From an uncultured Rhodospirillaceae bacterium (lineage in GTDB: Bacteria; Pseudomonadota; Alphaproteobacteria; Rhodospirillales; Rhodospirillaceae): a DNA stretch of 64,000 nt. Each line of letters opens with the position of its first letter. Positions within the stretch are counted from its first letter, which is position 1. The stretch covers positions 62,001-126,000 of the forward strand of contig CALSLN010000013.1 in assembly GCA_943787205.1 (NCBI GenBank), written 5' to 3'. Positions 28,561 through 37,569 of the stretch are shown here, piece by piece. Made by a program: the position numbers and the translations under genes. Under the pieces are notes generated by a model that was given only the letters and a program-made list of their open reading frames with translations, had not been told where the DNA came from and did not search any database.

Positions 28561-29661
28561 ATGGCACTCCCGCAACCCCGCGCCGGACTCATGGATATTC
28601 CTCTCTATGAGGGCGGCAAGTCGAGCCTTAAGGGGCACGGCAGGGTGATTAAACTGTCTTCAAACGAAAGCGCGCTTGGGCCGAGCCCAGCGGCGTTGGT
28701 TGCGCATGCTGATGCTGCGTCAAGCTTGGTTCGGTATCCGGACGGTAATGCGACGGCTTTAAAATCCGCGATTTCAGATGTGCATGGCCTAGACTCAAGT
28801 CAGCTCATGTGTGGCGCCGGCTCAGATGAAATTCTTTGCTTGGTCTGTCGTGCTTACGCCGGGCCGGGTGACGAGGTGCTTCACACGGCTCATGGTTTTC
28901 TCATGTACGGTATCTATGCCCGGAGCGTCGGGGCGACGCCCGTCGTTGTACCTGAAACCAATTTAATGGCAGACGTCGACGCAATTCTTGCGGCGGTCAC
29001 TGACGCGACCAAGATTGTTTTTGTAGCCAACCCCAATAACCCGACGGGAACGGTTTTGCCCGGTGCAGACCTTGCGCGTCTTCGTGCGCGTCTGCGCGAG
29101 GATATTGTTCTTGTCGTTGATGGTGCTTATGCCGAATTTATGGGGGGGGCTGACTACGACGGCGGTCGGGCACTGGTCGAAAGCACGCCCAATACGGTGA
29201 TGACCAGAACATTCTCAAAAATCTATGGCCTCGCGAGTTTGCGTGTTGGGTGGGCCTATGCACCTCGGTCTATCATTGAAACCTTAGAAAGGTTGCGAAG
29301 CCCGTTTAATGTAAACGGCCCTGCTCTCGCTGCGGCGTCGGCCGCCATGCGTGACGTCGCGCATACAAAAGCAGCGTTTGATCATAACGTGCGTTGGATG
29401 GGTGTTGCTGTGCAGCGTTTACGGTCGCTTGGCCTGGAGGTTATTGGTGAGTCAGGTAATTTCGTTCTACCGAAGTTTCCAAACGTACCAGGTAAAACGG
29501 CAGCGGATGCGGACGTGTTCCTGCAAAGTAAGGGCATTATTGTGCGGCGTGTCGATAATTATGGCCTACCAGACCACTTGCGGATTACGTTGGGCGACGA
29601 TGACGAGATGAACGCCGTGCTAACAGTGGTGGCTGAATTCATGGGAGGTGATAGTGGCTGA
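28561..29661 (+). CDS. hisC: Histidinol-phosphate aminotransferase
   Basis: A PLP-dependent class I/II aminotransferase of 366 residues in histidine synthesis. Family members next to tyrC may also transaminate aromatic precursors. The PLP lysine lies in TFSKIYGLASLRVGW, the substrate-site SSNESALGPSP is near the N-terminus, and ANPNNPTGTV is present. I chose the ATG at 28561 over one at 28552 because ACAGG upstream is too close to the latter, though both are possible. The 3' end overlaps tyrC by 8 bp. Confidence 0.9.
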   Translation: MALPQPRAGLMDIPLYEGGKSSLKGHGRVIKLSSNESALGPSPAALVAHADAASSLVRYPDGNATALKSAISDVHGLDSSQLMCGAGSDEILCLVCRAYAGPGDEVLHTAHGFLMYGIYARSVGATPVVVPETNLMADVDAILAAVTDATKIVFVANPNNPTGTVLPGADLARLRARLREDIVLVVDGAYAEFMGGADYDGGRALVESTPNTVMTRTFSKIYGLASLRVGWAYAPRSIIETLERLRSPFNVNGPALAAASAAMRDVAHTKAAFDHNVRWMGVAVQRLRSLGLEVIGESGNFVLPKFPNVPGKTAADADVFLQSKGIIVRRVDNYGLPDHLRITLGDDDEMNAVLTVVAEFMGGDSG

Positions 29662-30541
29662 GCCTCTGTTTAAGCGAGTGGCATTTATTGGGATCGGCCT
29701 TATTGGCTCCAGTATGGCACGCCGTATGACTGTTGACGGGTTGGCCGGTGAGCTTGTTGCTTGCGCGCGGTCGCAGGACACCCGCGATCAGGCTGTAGAT
29801 TTAGGTGTTGTTTCCCAGGCCTACGATAATCCTGTTGCCGCCGTTGCCGATGCGGATTTGGTCGTTATTGCGACACCCATTGGCAGCTATGGCTCAATCG
29901 CAGAGGCGATTGGCCCAGTTTTGAAGCCTGGCGCAATCGTGACCGACGTTGGTTCTGTGAAGCAGTCTGTGGTCGATGCCGTAACACCGCATTTGTCTGA
30001 GCAGAATCCATTTGTGCCTGGTCACCCCATAGCAGGGACAGAAAACTCTGGCCCGGCCGCAGGTTTTCCTGAGCTGTTTGAAGGGCGTTGGACGATTCTC
30101 ACTCCAACAGAAAGCACGAATCCTGATGCGGTCGAAAAGGTTCGTGCTCTGTGGGAGGGCATGGGCGCTATGGTCGATATCATGACGCCATCTCATCACG
30201 ACATGGTGCTCGCCATTACATCTCATCTGCCGCATCTGATTGCATATACGATTGTTGGTACGGCGACGGATTTAGAAGATGATCTCCGCCAGGAAGTTAT
30301 GAAGTACTCAGCCTCAGGCTTCCGTGACTTTACCCGAATCGCTGCTTCTGATCCGGTGATGTGGCGGGATATTTTCCTCAACAACCGTGAAGCAACACTG
30401 GAAACGCTGCAGCGTTTCTCTGAAGACCTAACTGCTTTACAGCGTGCCATTCGTCGGGGCGAGGGGGATGCGCTAGAGGATTTGTTTGCACGGACCCGGA
30501 AAATTCGCCGCGGCATTATTGATGCCAAGCAGGCAGAGTAG
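29654..30541 (+). CDS. tyrC: Prephenate/arogenate dehydrogenase
   Basis: NAD(P)-dependent dehydrogenase of the tyrosine branch, 295 residues. It has the Rossmann motif GIGLIGSSMARR, TDVGSVKQSVVDAV and GHPIAGTENSGP, the signature of the TyrA family. I use the GTG at 29654, which has GGGAGG 5 nt upstream. The GTG two codons earlier overlaps that ribosome-binding site. It is coupled to hisC and is followed by a GST gene 9 bp later. Confidence 0.92.
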   Translation: MAEPLFKRVAFIGIGLIGSSMARRMTVDGLAGELVACARSQDTRDQAVDLGVVSQAYDNPVAAVADADLVVIATPIGSYGSIAEAIGPVLKPGAIVTDVGSVKQSVVDAVTPHLSEQNPFVPGHPIAGTENSGPAAGFPELFEGRWTILTPTESTNPDAVEKVRALWEGMGAMVDIMTPSHHDMVLAITSHLPHLIAYTIVGTATDLEDDLRQEVMKYSASGFRDFTRIAASDPVMWRDIFLNNREATLETLQRFSEDLTALQRAIRRGEGDALEDLFARTRKIRRGIIDAKQAE

Positions 30542-30550
30542 GGGATAGTT

Positions 30551-31213
30551 ATGGCGACGGATTTGACTTTGGTGATTGCCAATAAAACTTATTCGTCCTG
30601 GTCGTTGCGGCCATGGCTGGCGATGACGCACTTCGGTGTTCCGTTTGAAGAGATTGTCATTCCGTTGAATCAGGATGCGACATCTCTAGAAATTTTAAAG
30701 CATTCCCCAGCCGGCAAAGTTCCGGTTCTTCATCATGGCGATATCACGGTGTGGGAATCACTGGCCATTCTTGAGTACCTGGCAGACGCGTTCTATGATC
30801 GAGTTTGGTGGCCGACTGACCCTCATGCCAAGGCGCATGCCCGCACCATTGCTGCCGAAATGCACGCTAGTTTTGGGGCGCTGCGCCAAGCAATGCCCAT
30901 GAATCTAAGAAAAGTTTATCCAGCGCGGACGTGGGCCGAGGATGTGACTAAAGACATAGATCGGGTTCAGGCGATTTGGCGAGATACAAGGCATCGGTTT
31001 GGTCAGGGCGGCGACTTTTTGTTTGGCGACTTCACAATTGCCGATGCTATGTTCGCACCCGTAATCACCCGTTTTAAAACCTATGTCATTGATATGGATG
31101 ACGTGTGTTCAGCTTATGCTGACGCGGTTTTGGCTCTTCCGGCGATGCAGAAGTGGACGGCTGAAGCGGCAGATGAGCCGTGGGTTATCGATAAGTACGG
31201 CCCGCCCGACTAA
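30551..31213 (+). CDS. Glutathione S-transferase family protein
   Basis: A 220-residue protein. The N-terminal thioredoxin-like domain has NKTYSSWSLRPWLAMTHFG, with a candidate catalytic serine in SSWS, and the glutathione-site AGKVPVLHHGDITVWESLAI. A helical C-terminal domain follows. The layout resembles the YfcF-like bacterial GSTs. The electrophile is unknown. It lies 9 bp after tyrC. Confidence 0.85.
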   Translation: MATDLTLVIANKTYSSWSLRPWLAMTHFGVPFEEIVIPLNQDATSLEILKHSPAGKVPVLHHGDITVWESLAILEYLADAFYDRVWWPTDPHAKAHARTIAAEMHASFGALRQAMPMNLRKVYPARTWAEDVTKDIDRVQAIWRDTRHRFGQGGDFLFGDFTIADAMFAPVITRFKTYVIDMDDVCSAYADAVLALPAMQKWTAEAADEPWVIDKYGPPD

Positions 31214-31222
31214 GCAATGACC

Positions 31223-32266
31223 TTAGTCCCATCGGACGGTGGGGACGTCCATGATACCGAAGGGCCCGACGGACAGTTTTTGATCCTGGATGGAAAGTGG
31301 CACTTGTAGCTCTGGCTTGTCGCCACCGGGCGGGGTTTTCGCCAATAAATTTAGGACAAGTTGTGCTGACGTGCCTTTGCCGCGCGGGATGATGCCCCTG
31401 GTCTCGAGCCCATTCAGCGCGTCATTGAATCCTGTGATGCGTGTTGAGAATGCGGCGATAGGTTGTAGCCCGTCGTCTAGGGCCATGGTGCCGTCGGCAT
31501 CAATGGAGAGTGGAGGCCAATCGAGCAAGACGCGGCGGACTTCTAATGTTCCGCCTCCACTTCGCCACAGCTCAAGGGCCTCTTGTAGGCGCCCAGGTTT
31601 AACAGGTCCGACTAAATCGGCGGCCAATTGGACCGTCTGAATTTTTGGCTCAAAGGGTCTAAGGTTCATGGCAAGGCGAACATCATCTCCCCGGCCAATG
31701 AATTGAGCAAAGACTTCTCTCGGACCCGTCGTTGGGTCCGCCAGTGTGAAATCCAAATCAACGAGGGTCGCGCCAACAAGGGGTAGACGGGCAGAATCTT
31801 GCAGTTCTATTTGCTCTAAATAAATGTGGCTGCGTTGTAGGCGTCCGTTCGTATCGACGTCGATGTCTAAATTGGCCACGGAGGCCTCGGCGAATAACGG
31901 TGTGCTTGGTGCCCAAGGCGCGTCGATCAAATGGCGGCCAGCAGCCCGAATTGTAAGGCGGGTCAGGTCAAATGTCGCTGGGTGGAGGGTTACGCGGTCC
32001 GTCGCCCAGGACCACGAACCATTCGCGAGAGGTGCAGTGATGGCGACGTTTTCTAGAACAACGAATGGCCAGTATGGGAACCCATCGAGGCGAGGTGTGG
32101 TGACTGATACGGACCAGCCTTTCAGCCGTTGTTTAGAAATCCATTCTTCGGCAATGGTTTGAGTGCTGGTCGCGAGCGCTGCCCAGAGGGCGCTATAGGC
32201 AAGCGCGATGACGACAACAGCTCCGGCGAGGCCCAAGAATAATCTGCGCAGGTGTGACTTGATCAT
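31223..32266 (-). CDS. DUF2125 protein with N-terminal membrane anchor
   Basis: A 347-residue protein with one N-terminal transmembrane helix (about residues 10-32). It is followed by the conserved DGFPYWPFVVLENVAI segment and repeated beta-strand-rich stretches typical of DUF2125, an alphaproteobacterial envelope family of unknown function. I start at ATG 32266 (MIKSHLRRL). A GTG three codons upstream is also in frame. It is divergent from the ChaC-like gene. Confidence 0.8.
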   Translation of the reverse strand: MIKSHLRRLFLGLAGAVVVIALAYSALWAALATSTQTIAEEWISKQRLKGWSVSVTTPRLDGFPYWPFVVLENVAITAPLANGSWSWATDRVTLHPATFDLTRLTIRAAGRHLIDAPWAPSTPLFAEASVANLDIDVDTNGRLQRSHIYLEQIELQDSARLPLVGATLVDLDFTLADPTTGPREVFAQFIGRGDDVRLAMNLRPFEPKIQTVQLAADLVGPVKPGRLQEALELWRSGGGTLEVRRVLLDWPPLSIDADGTMALDDGLQPIAAFSTRITGFNDALNGLETRGIIPRGKGTSAQLVLNLLAKTPPGGDKPELQVPLSIQDQKLSVGPFGIMDVPTVRWD

Positions 32267-32319
32267 GGAGCTCACATTAGCATGGTTGACGTGTGAGATT
32301 GTGGCGTTACAAGGGCAAC

Positions 32320-32862
32320 ATGACCAACCAAAAAAGCAACGATCCTTATTGGGTGTTCGGGTACGGCTCTTTGATGTGGCGTCCTGGCTTTCCTTTTGCC
32401 GAAATGATGCCGGCCAAGCTAACTGGCTGGCGCCGGGACATGTGCATCCAATCTATTCACTATCGCGGTACTCCCGATGTGCCTGGACTCGTCAGTGGTC
32501 TTACGCCTGGTGGTGAGTGTTTGGGCCGTGCCTATCAAATTCACGCCAGTGATCTAGACGCTGTCATTGAGTATTTGGACGAACGAGAATTGGTCACGGA
32601 CGTTTATTTGCCGCAACACCATGTGGTTAGCCTTTCCGATGGCCGGGCTGTTTCTGCGCGTGTCTATGTTGCTGACACTGATCACGACCAGTTTGCGGGT
32701 CATTGGCCGGTAACCGAGAAAATTACGTATTTACTTCAAGGTACAGGGTCAGAGGGACGAAGCCTCGAGTATCTCGCGAACATCGTCGATCAATTGGGAC
32801 AGCTGGGAATTTCCGACGACGGGTTGAGCGACTTGCTCGCCCAAGCCAAGACGGCCGAATAA
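32320..32862 (+). CDS. ChaC-like gamma-glutamylcyclotransferase
   Basis: A 180-residue cytosolic enzyme predicted to release 5-oxoproline from glutathione. It has the opening VFGYGSLMWRPGFPF, which forms the substrate loop, and EYLDERELV with the likely catalytic Glu. I start at MTNQKSNDPYW, because AAGGG lies 4-5 nt upstream of that ATG. A longer frame exists upstream without a good ribosome-binding site. The presence of GST genes nearby fits glutathione turnover. Confidence 0.87.
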   Translation: MTNQKSNDPYWVFGYGSLMWRPGFPFAEMMPAKLTGWRRDMCIQSIHYRGTPDVPGLVSGLTPGGECLGRAYQIHASDLDAVIEYLDERELVTDVYLPQHHVVSLSDGRAVSARVYVADTDHDQFAGHWPVTEKITYLLQGTGSEGRSLEYLANIVDQLGQLGISDDGLSDLLAQAKTAE

Positions 32863-32864
32863 GT

Positions 32865-34106
32865 TTAGTCCTTAGCGGCTGCAGCAGTGCGGCGATCTAA
32901 GTCTGATTGTCCGTCATTAAGACCAAACAGTTGCTTACCCCAGAGCGTCGCGTTCTTGTCCCAAGATAGAGCGCCGTGGGCGGCACCTGACATCGTATCG
33001 GAGAACGATGTGTGTGCTGGATTGTTATCGGACATGCCACCTGCACCCATGGACTCAATAACCCGGGTTGCCGCGCGTTTTGACAGTGTTGCTACATAGG
33101 CGCCGTTGCGTTTGAACTTTAGAAGTTCTTCTGGCCTTAGGTTTCGGTCTTCATCTGCAGCGGCCCACATGGTCGCCAAATCATTTCTATAAATGGCATG
33201 TGCTGCATCGATCTCGGCCGATGATTCTGCGGCGCGCAATTGGAGGCTTTGTAATTCGGCGAGCTTGGATTTGTCTTGCCCTGACCGTCCGCGCATTCCG
33301 TTAACAAAGTGGTCTAGCGTTCCCATGGCACAGCCAAGTGTAGGGATGGCGACGGAGTAGCCGAACACGTCTAGCATTGGCAATTTATAGACGGCGCTCG
33401 TGTTCAGCTTGCATCCCGGCGAGTCTTTTGTGTTTAGCTCAGCAACACGGGTGACTCGATGCGCTGGTACGAAGACATCTTCGACGATGACGTTGTTTGA
33501 CCCGGTCGCGCGCATACCTGGTGAAAACCAAACGTCATCAATTTTGTATTCGCCTTTTTTTAGAAGAACCATATTCAAGTCTGGTGGACCGTCACCGTCA
33601 AAGACAGGGGTCATGAGGGAGACCCAGTCGCAATGATCAATACCTGAGCACCACATCCATGTTCCCGATACGACGATACCGCCATCTTTTGGTTTTCCAC
33701 CGGAGCCTGGTTTGGATGCAAAGGCTGCGCCGACGAGAGCATCCGGATTGTCTCCCCAGACTTCATGTTGGGCATCCGGCTCGTATTTACCTAACCACCA
33801 ATTATGGCTCCCAATAATCCCCGAGACCCAGCCGGTAGACCCGCAATGCTTTGCCAATTCCATGGCGACATCTGTGTGTGCGCCGAAAGGCAGTTCATAG
33901 CCGCCAAACCTTTTCGGCATGCAGGACCTGAGGACTTTGGAGTCAACCAATTCAGCGATTGAGGCATCTGGCACGGATCGCTTTGCTGCAGCGTCTACGC
34001 GGCGTCCAAAAATGCTTGGGCCGAGGGCCGCAGCGCGAGACACGAGGTCTGCGGTTGAAACGTTATCTTCGTCATTGCGGTCTTGGACTGAGGTGTCGGG
34101 GGCCAT
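32865..34106 (-). CDS. HsaA-like flavin-dependent monooxygenase, oxygenase component (copy 1)
   Basis: A 413-residue protein of the acyl-CoA dehydrogenase type-2 fold. Its arrangement (PKRFGGYELPFG, HCGSTGWVSG, TWMWCSGIDHCDW, GMRATGSNNVIVEDVFVP) is that of two-component flavin hydroxylases such as HsaA and p-hydroxyphenylacetate hydroxylase C2, which use reduced flavin and O2 to hydroxylate phenols. The true acyl-CoA dehydrogenase glutamate is not expected in this group. No flavin reductase is seen in the window. It is the last gene of a minus-strand run, 89 bp after a paralogue. Confidence 0.78.
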   Translation of the reverse strand: MAPDTSVQDRNDEDNVSTADLVSRAAALGPSIFGRRVDAAAKRSVPDASIAELVDSKVLRSCMPKRFGGYELPFGAHTDVAMELAKHCGSTGWVSGIIGSHNWWLGKYEPDAQHEVWGDNPDALVGAAFASKPGSGGKPKDGGIVVSGTWMWCSGIDHCDWVSLMTPVFDGDGPPDLNMVLLKKGEYKIDDVWFSPGMRATGSNNVIVEDVFVPAHRVTRVAELNTKDSPGCKLNTSAVYKLPMLDVFGYSVAIPTLGCAMGTLDHFVNGMRGRSGQDKSKLAELQSLQLRAAESSAEIDAAHAIYRNDLATMWAAADEDRNLRPEELLKFKRNGAYVATLSKRAATRVIESMGAGGMSDNNPAHTSFSDTMSGAAHGALSWDKNATLWGKQLFGLNDGQSDLDRRTAAAAKD

Positions 34107-34195
34107 GATTTAACGGCTCCTTGTCTAAAGTCGTGTTTAAATTTGATGGTGTACCGGGCTTAGCGGGATTCTCAGAGCAGGGCAACTCTTAGCGA

Positions 34196-35395
34196 TTAGG
34201 GGCCCAAGGATGCTTCCGTCAGGACGCCAAGTTTAGCCATGCCGTGGGGTAGGGCGCAGGTATCCCAAACCATCGATATGTGTGAGCAAGCGGCGCTGAT
34301 ATCGGCATGTGCCTTATGGACGAAATTATCCTCCTGCAGGCCGCGCGCGCCCATAGCAGCTGCGAGTCGATTGGTAGCGCGTTTTGACAATTGTCCGATG
34401 TAGGAGGCGTTGCGTTTAAATCGAGCCAACTCATCCAACTCTAGGGGCGGGCCGCCTTGAACCGAGCTTTGAATGCGGGCCATGTCGTTGGCATAGAGCA
34501 AACGCGCGCAGTCAATTTCGGCAGAAGACTCGGACGTGCGAAGTTGAAGCGTCGCGTTGCCCGAAACCTTTTGGGCGAAAACATCGGTCCTTGGTGCCAT
34601 GTCAGCTGAGAAAATCTCAAGCGCGCCCTCGGCCAGTCCGAGAGCTGGTGCTGAAACGCAATAGTTAATCACGCCGTTCATCGGCATACGGTAGACGCTG
34701 TTAGGGTTGCCTTCCGTCCCAGGAGTTTCTAGGCCATTGATTACGGTGTGTCTGATGACTCGGTGATCTGGCACAAAGGCGTCTTCGATAACCAAGTCAT
34801 TGCTACCGGTGCCGCGTAAGCCGACCGTGCGCCAGTTGTCCTGAATCTTATAATCTTCTTTGGGAACAAGCATGAACCACATCTCTGGTGGTCGGTCTTC
34901 ATGCATGATGCGTCCGATGACGATGCACCAGTCACAGGCATGGATGCCGCTTGAAAACATCCACTGACCAGAAATTTTAAACCCACCGTCAACGCGTTCG
35001 GTGGTTTGATGGATTGAGGAGAAAGCTGAAGCAGAAATCGCATCTGGGTTTTTGGCCCAAATGTCGTCTTGGGCGGCGGGCGAGAATTTGCCGAGCATCC
35101 AGTGATGCGTGCCGCAGACTGACACGATCCAAGCAGACGATCCGCAATGCTTCCCTATTTCTGCACCGGCAGATGTTTGGGCCCCAAAGGGTAACTCGTA
35201 GCCGCCGACACGTTCTGGCTGACAGCCTTTAAACAACCCCGCGCCGACCAGGTCTGCAACTGTTTCTTCCGGCAACCGGCGCAGGTCATGCGTCTTTGCG
35301 CGTCGCTCCGCAAGAGAGGGTGCAATTTTTCGCGCACGCTCAATCAGCGTTTGCTCTGTAACGATATCGGTCGCGCTGCCAGCATCGGGGGACAT
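34196..35395 (-). CDS. HsaA-like flavin-dependent monooxygenase, oxygenase component (copy 2)
   Basis: A 399-residue paralogue of the downstream gene, with the matching blocks ERVGGYELPFGAQTS, KHCGSSAWIVSVCGTHHW, GQWMFSSGIHACDWC and GLRGTGSNDLVIEDAFVP. The start is set at ATG 35395 because GGAGGG lies 7-8 nt upstream. The frame opens five codons earlier. Two adjacent copies may act on different substrates or form a mixed oligomer, which cannot be decided here. Confidence 0.78.
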   Translation of the reverse strand: MSPDAGSATDIVTEQTLIERARKIAPSLAERRAKTHDLRRLPEETVADLVGAGLFKGCQPERVGGYELPFGAQTSAGAEIGKHCGSSAWIVSVCGTHHWMLGKFSPAAQDDIWAKNPDAISASAFSSIHQTTERVDGGFKISGQWMFSSGIHACDWCIVIGRIMHEDRPPEMWFMLVPKEDYKIQDNWRTVGLRGTGSNDLVIEDAFVPDHRVIRHTVINGLETPGTEGNPNSVYRMPMNGVINYCVSAPALGLAEGALEIFSADMAPRTDVFAQKVSGNATLQLRTSESSAEIDCARLLYANDMARIQSSVQGGPPLELDELARFKRNASYIGQLSKRATNRLAAAMGARGLQEDNFVHKAHADISAACSHISMVWDTCALPHGMAKLGVLTEASLGP

Positions 35396-35486
35396 AGCCA
35401 CTCCCTCCATAAGGTCATGTTTCTATGACAACTCTACTGGGGATTAGCGCGTTGGCAAAGAAATTGCGCGGGTCTCTGCGCTTGAA

Positions 35487-36131
35487 TTATGGCGCTAAAC
35501 GCGCCCGAAGGTCCTCATAGGGAACCATTACATGCTCGGCGTATGCAGTGCGTTCGCACATCCGACTGTACCAAGCCTCCAGGCGCGGCAAGGAAGGCCT
35601 CTCAATATCGAGCGTAAAGTATCGATAAAACTGTGTGGCGATTGGAATGTCACCGTAAGTCAGATTTTGTCCGCTGATATATGGCGAGTCGCCTATCAAA
35701 TCTTCTAAGTGCGAAAAGTTTGTGGCGCATTGAGTCGTTAAGTTTGCCAGTAAAGCATGGTCGTGGTGCTCGACGGGTGTGCGATACAAATTCCAAAACA
35801 GTTGAATAAAATCGCGTTGTAAAACGGTTTGCGCCCACTCCATCCACATGTCAGCAGTTGATCTGGCAGCCGGGTCAGATGGCCACAAAGATCCATCACC
35901 ATACTGTGCTGCCAGGTAGCGGACGATGGCGTGGCTTTCCCAAATGACGATGCCGTTGTCGTCGATTACCGGAATGAGGCCGTGAGGATTACGCGCCAAT
36001 AGCTCGGGCGTGTCGAGCCCGCCAAAATTTCCACCGAGGTCTATGCGCTCATGGTCGACGCCAAGTTCAGAAACGGCCCACATGACTTTCTGAACATTGA
36101 TCGAATTTGATCGACCCCAGATTTTCAACAT
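35487..36131 (-). CDS. Glutathione S-transferase family protein
   Basis: A 214-residue GST with the N-terminal RSNSINVQKVMWAVSELG, the glutathione-binding NPHGLIPVIDDNGIVIWES followed by HAIVRYLA, and a helical C-terminal domain ending with LPRLEAWYSRM. Serine in SNSIN may be the catalytic residue (theta/beta-like class). AGGAG precedes the ATG. It lies between the PEP mutase-family gene and the HsaA-like pair on the same strand. Confidence 0.86.
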   Translation of the reverse strand: MLKIWGRSNSINVQKVMWAVSELGVDHERIDLGGNFGGLDTPELLARNPHGLIPVIDDNGIVIWESHAIVRYLAAQYGDGSLWPSDPAARSTADMWMEWAQTVLQRDFIQLFWNLYRTPVEHHDHALLANLTTQCATNFSHLEDLIGDSPYISGQNLTYGDIPIATQFYRYFTLDIERPSLPRLEAWYSRMCERTAYAEHVMVPYEDLRARLAP

Positions 36132-36164
36132 GACCGCTACACTCCTGTTGTTGGTTCCGCCTTG

Positions 36165-37037
36165 TTAGTCGCCCGTGACGATATCCTCGAACGCTTTCAC
36201 GTCGTTCAGGCCCAATTTGGTGTTGGTTTCTTCAAGCGATGCCATCTTATCCAGCCAGGGCCGTGAGTCTCCGGTCTCTTTGAGATGGGAGAGGAATTCT
36301 GAAACCTGTCGTACAGCGATCCGCGATGTTGTCGAGGGCCAGATTGTGAGTTTGAAGCCGATCTCTTCAAGTTCTTTGGCAGACAAAATTGGCGTCAGGC
36401 CGGTTTCACTCATGTTGGCCATCTGCGGGCCGATATCTGCATCGCAAATTTGGTGGAGTTCTTCTAAAGATTTCGGTCCATCGAAGAAAATCATGTCGGC
36501 ACCGGCATCCATGAACATTTTGGCCCGATCCATGGCTTCGTCCATGCCGTGGGGTCCGCGTGAATCGGTGCGGGCAATGATCAGGAGGTCTGGGTCCGTC
36601 CGCGCTGCAACGGCCGCTCTGACTTTGCGAGTGGCGACGTCTCTGGGCTCAACAAATTTTCCGGCCATGTGGCCACATTTTTTGGGCCAAACTTGATCTT
36701 CCAACTGAACGCCTGCAACGCCGAGGGCTTCCATGCCCTGAACTGTACGTTTGACGTTCGCGATATCGCCGTAACCGGTATCGCAGTCGACGATCAAAGG
36801 AATCTCTGTGACCTGGCGCATGGCGCGTACGGTTTCTTCAAGCTCGCCATAACCGATGAGCCCAACATCAGGGACGCCGTAACGAACACACGCGCAGCCG
36901 TAGCCTGTCATGTAGCCGACATCAAAACCGGCCTGCTCAATAAGGCGGATATCAAGCGGTGTACCGCCACCTGGGGCCACAATCATGCCTGGGGCAGCCA
37001 TAAGCTCACGAAGTTTCTTGCGTTGGGGCAGGCTCAT
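36165..37037 (-). CDS. Isocitrate lyase/PEP mutase family enzyme
   Basis: A 290-residue TIM-barrel enzyme that should make or break a C-C or P-C bond next to a carboxylate with Mg2+. It has the metal/substrate motifs DCDTGYGD and EDQVWPKKCGHM, with the catalytic Cys of the lyase branch in KKCGH, and ARTDSRG. The KKCGH motif favours a lyase (2-methylisocitrate lyase, oxaloacetate hydrolase or similar) over phosphonate mutase. The substrate is unresolved. AGGAGA lies before the ATG. Confidence 0.8.
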   Translation of the reverse strand: MSLPQRKKLRELMAAPGMIVAPGGGTPLDIRLIEQAGFDVGYMTGYGCACVRYGVPDVGLIGYGELEETVRAMRQVTEIPLIVDCDTGYGDIANVKRTVQGMEALGVAGVQLEDQVWPKKCGHMAGKFVEPRDVATRKVRAAVAARTDPDLLIIARTDSRGPHGMDEAMDRAKMFMDAGADMIFFDGPKSLEELHQICDADIGPQMANMSETGLTPILSAKELEEIGFKLTIWPSTTSRIAVRQVSEFLSHLKETGDSRPWLDKMASLEETNTKLGLNDVKAFEDIVTGD

Positions 37038-37056
37038 TATGTGTCTCCTTTGGCGC

Positions 37057-37500
37057 TTAGTCGGCGCTATCTGAAATGAGGCGCTCCATGCACGCTCTCA
37101 GGTTAGGCGGAATCGGTGTCGGCTTATTCTCAGGACGTTCTACAAAGACATGCACGAAATGCCCGTCAGCGGCACACTCTTCGTCACCTTCAACGAACAA
37201 CCCTACTTCATATCGCACGGAAGAGTTACCCAGCTTTCCGACGCGCAGTCCGGCGTCGACAACTTGCGGAAACTGTATGGGCTTGTGAAACGAGCAGTGA
37301 GTTTCGATTGCCAGCCCAACAATGTCGCCGTGTTCAAAATCTAGGCCGCCTTCACGAATCAGGTACTCGTTAATGACGGTGTCAAAAAACGAATAATACA
37401 CGACGTTATTGACGTGCTGATACACGTCGTTGTCTTTCCAACGGGTTGGAATCTTTAAGAAGTGCTTATAGGCGGAACGGGGTTCACCGCGCTGGGTCAT
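37057..37500 (-). CDS. Acyl-CoA thioesterase (hotdog fold, 4HBT-like)
   Basis: A 147-residue single hotdog domain with the signature RWKDNDVYQHVNNVVYY. The aspartate and the HVNN histidine are the catalytic and substrate-positioning residues of 4-hydroxybenzoyl-CoA thioesterase-like enzymes. Probably hydrolyses a short or aromatic acyl-CoA released by the neighbouring pathway. It precedes the PEP mutase-family gene by 19 bp. Confidence 0.85.
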   Translation of the reverse strand: MTQRGEPRSAYKHFLKIPTRWKDNDVYQHVNNVVYYSFFDTVINEYLIREGGLDFEHGDIVGLAIETHCSFHKPIQFPQVVDAGLRVGKLGNSSVRYEVGLFVEGDEECAADGHFVHVFVERPENKPTPIPPNLRACMERLISDSAD

Positions 37501-37569
37501 GACTTGTATCCTGAAATTGGTTCACGTCGGCTTGCTATACCGGGGGTGCTCTTTACAGGCAAGCGGTGG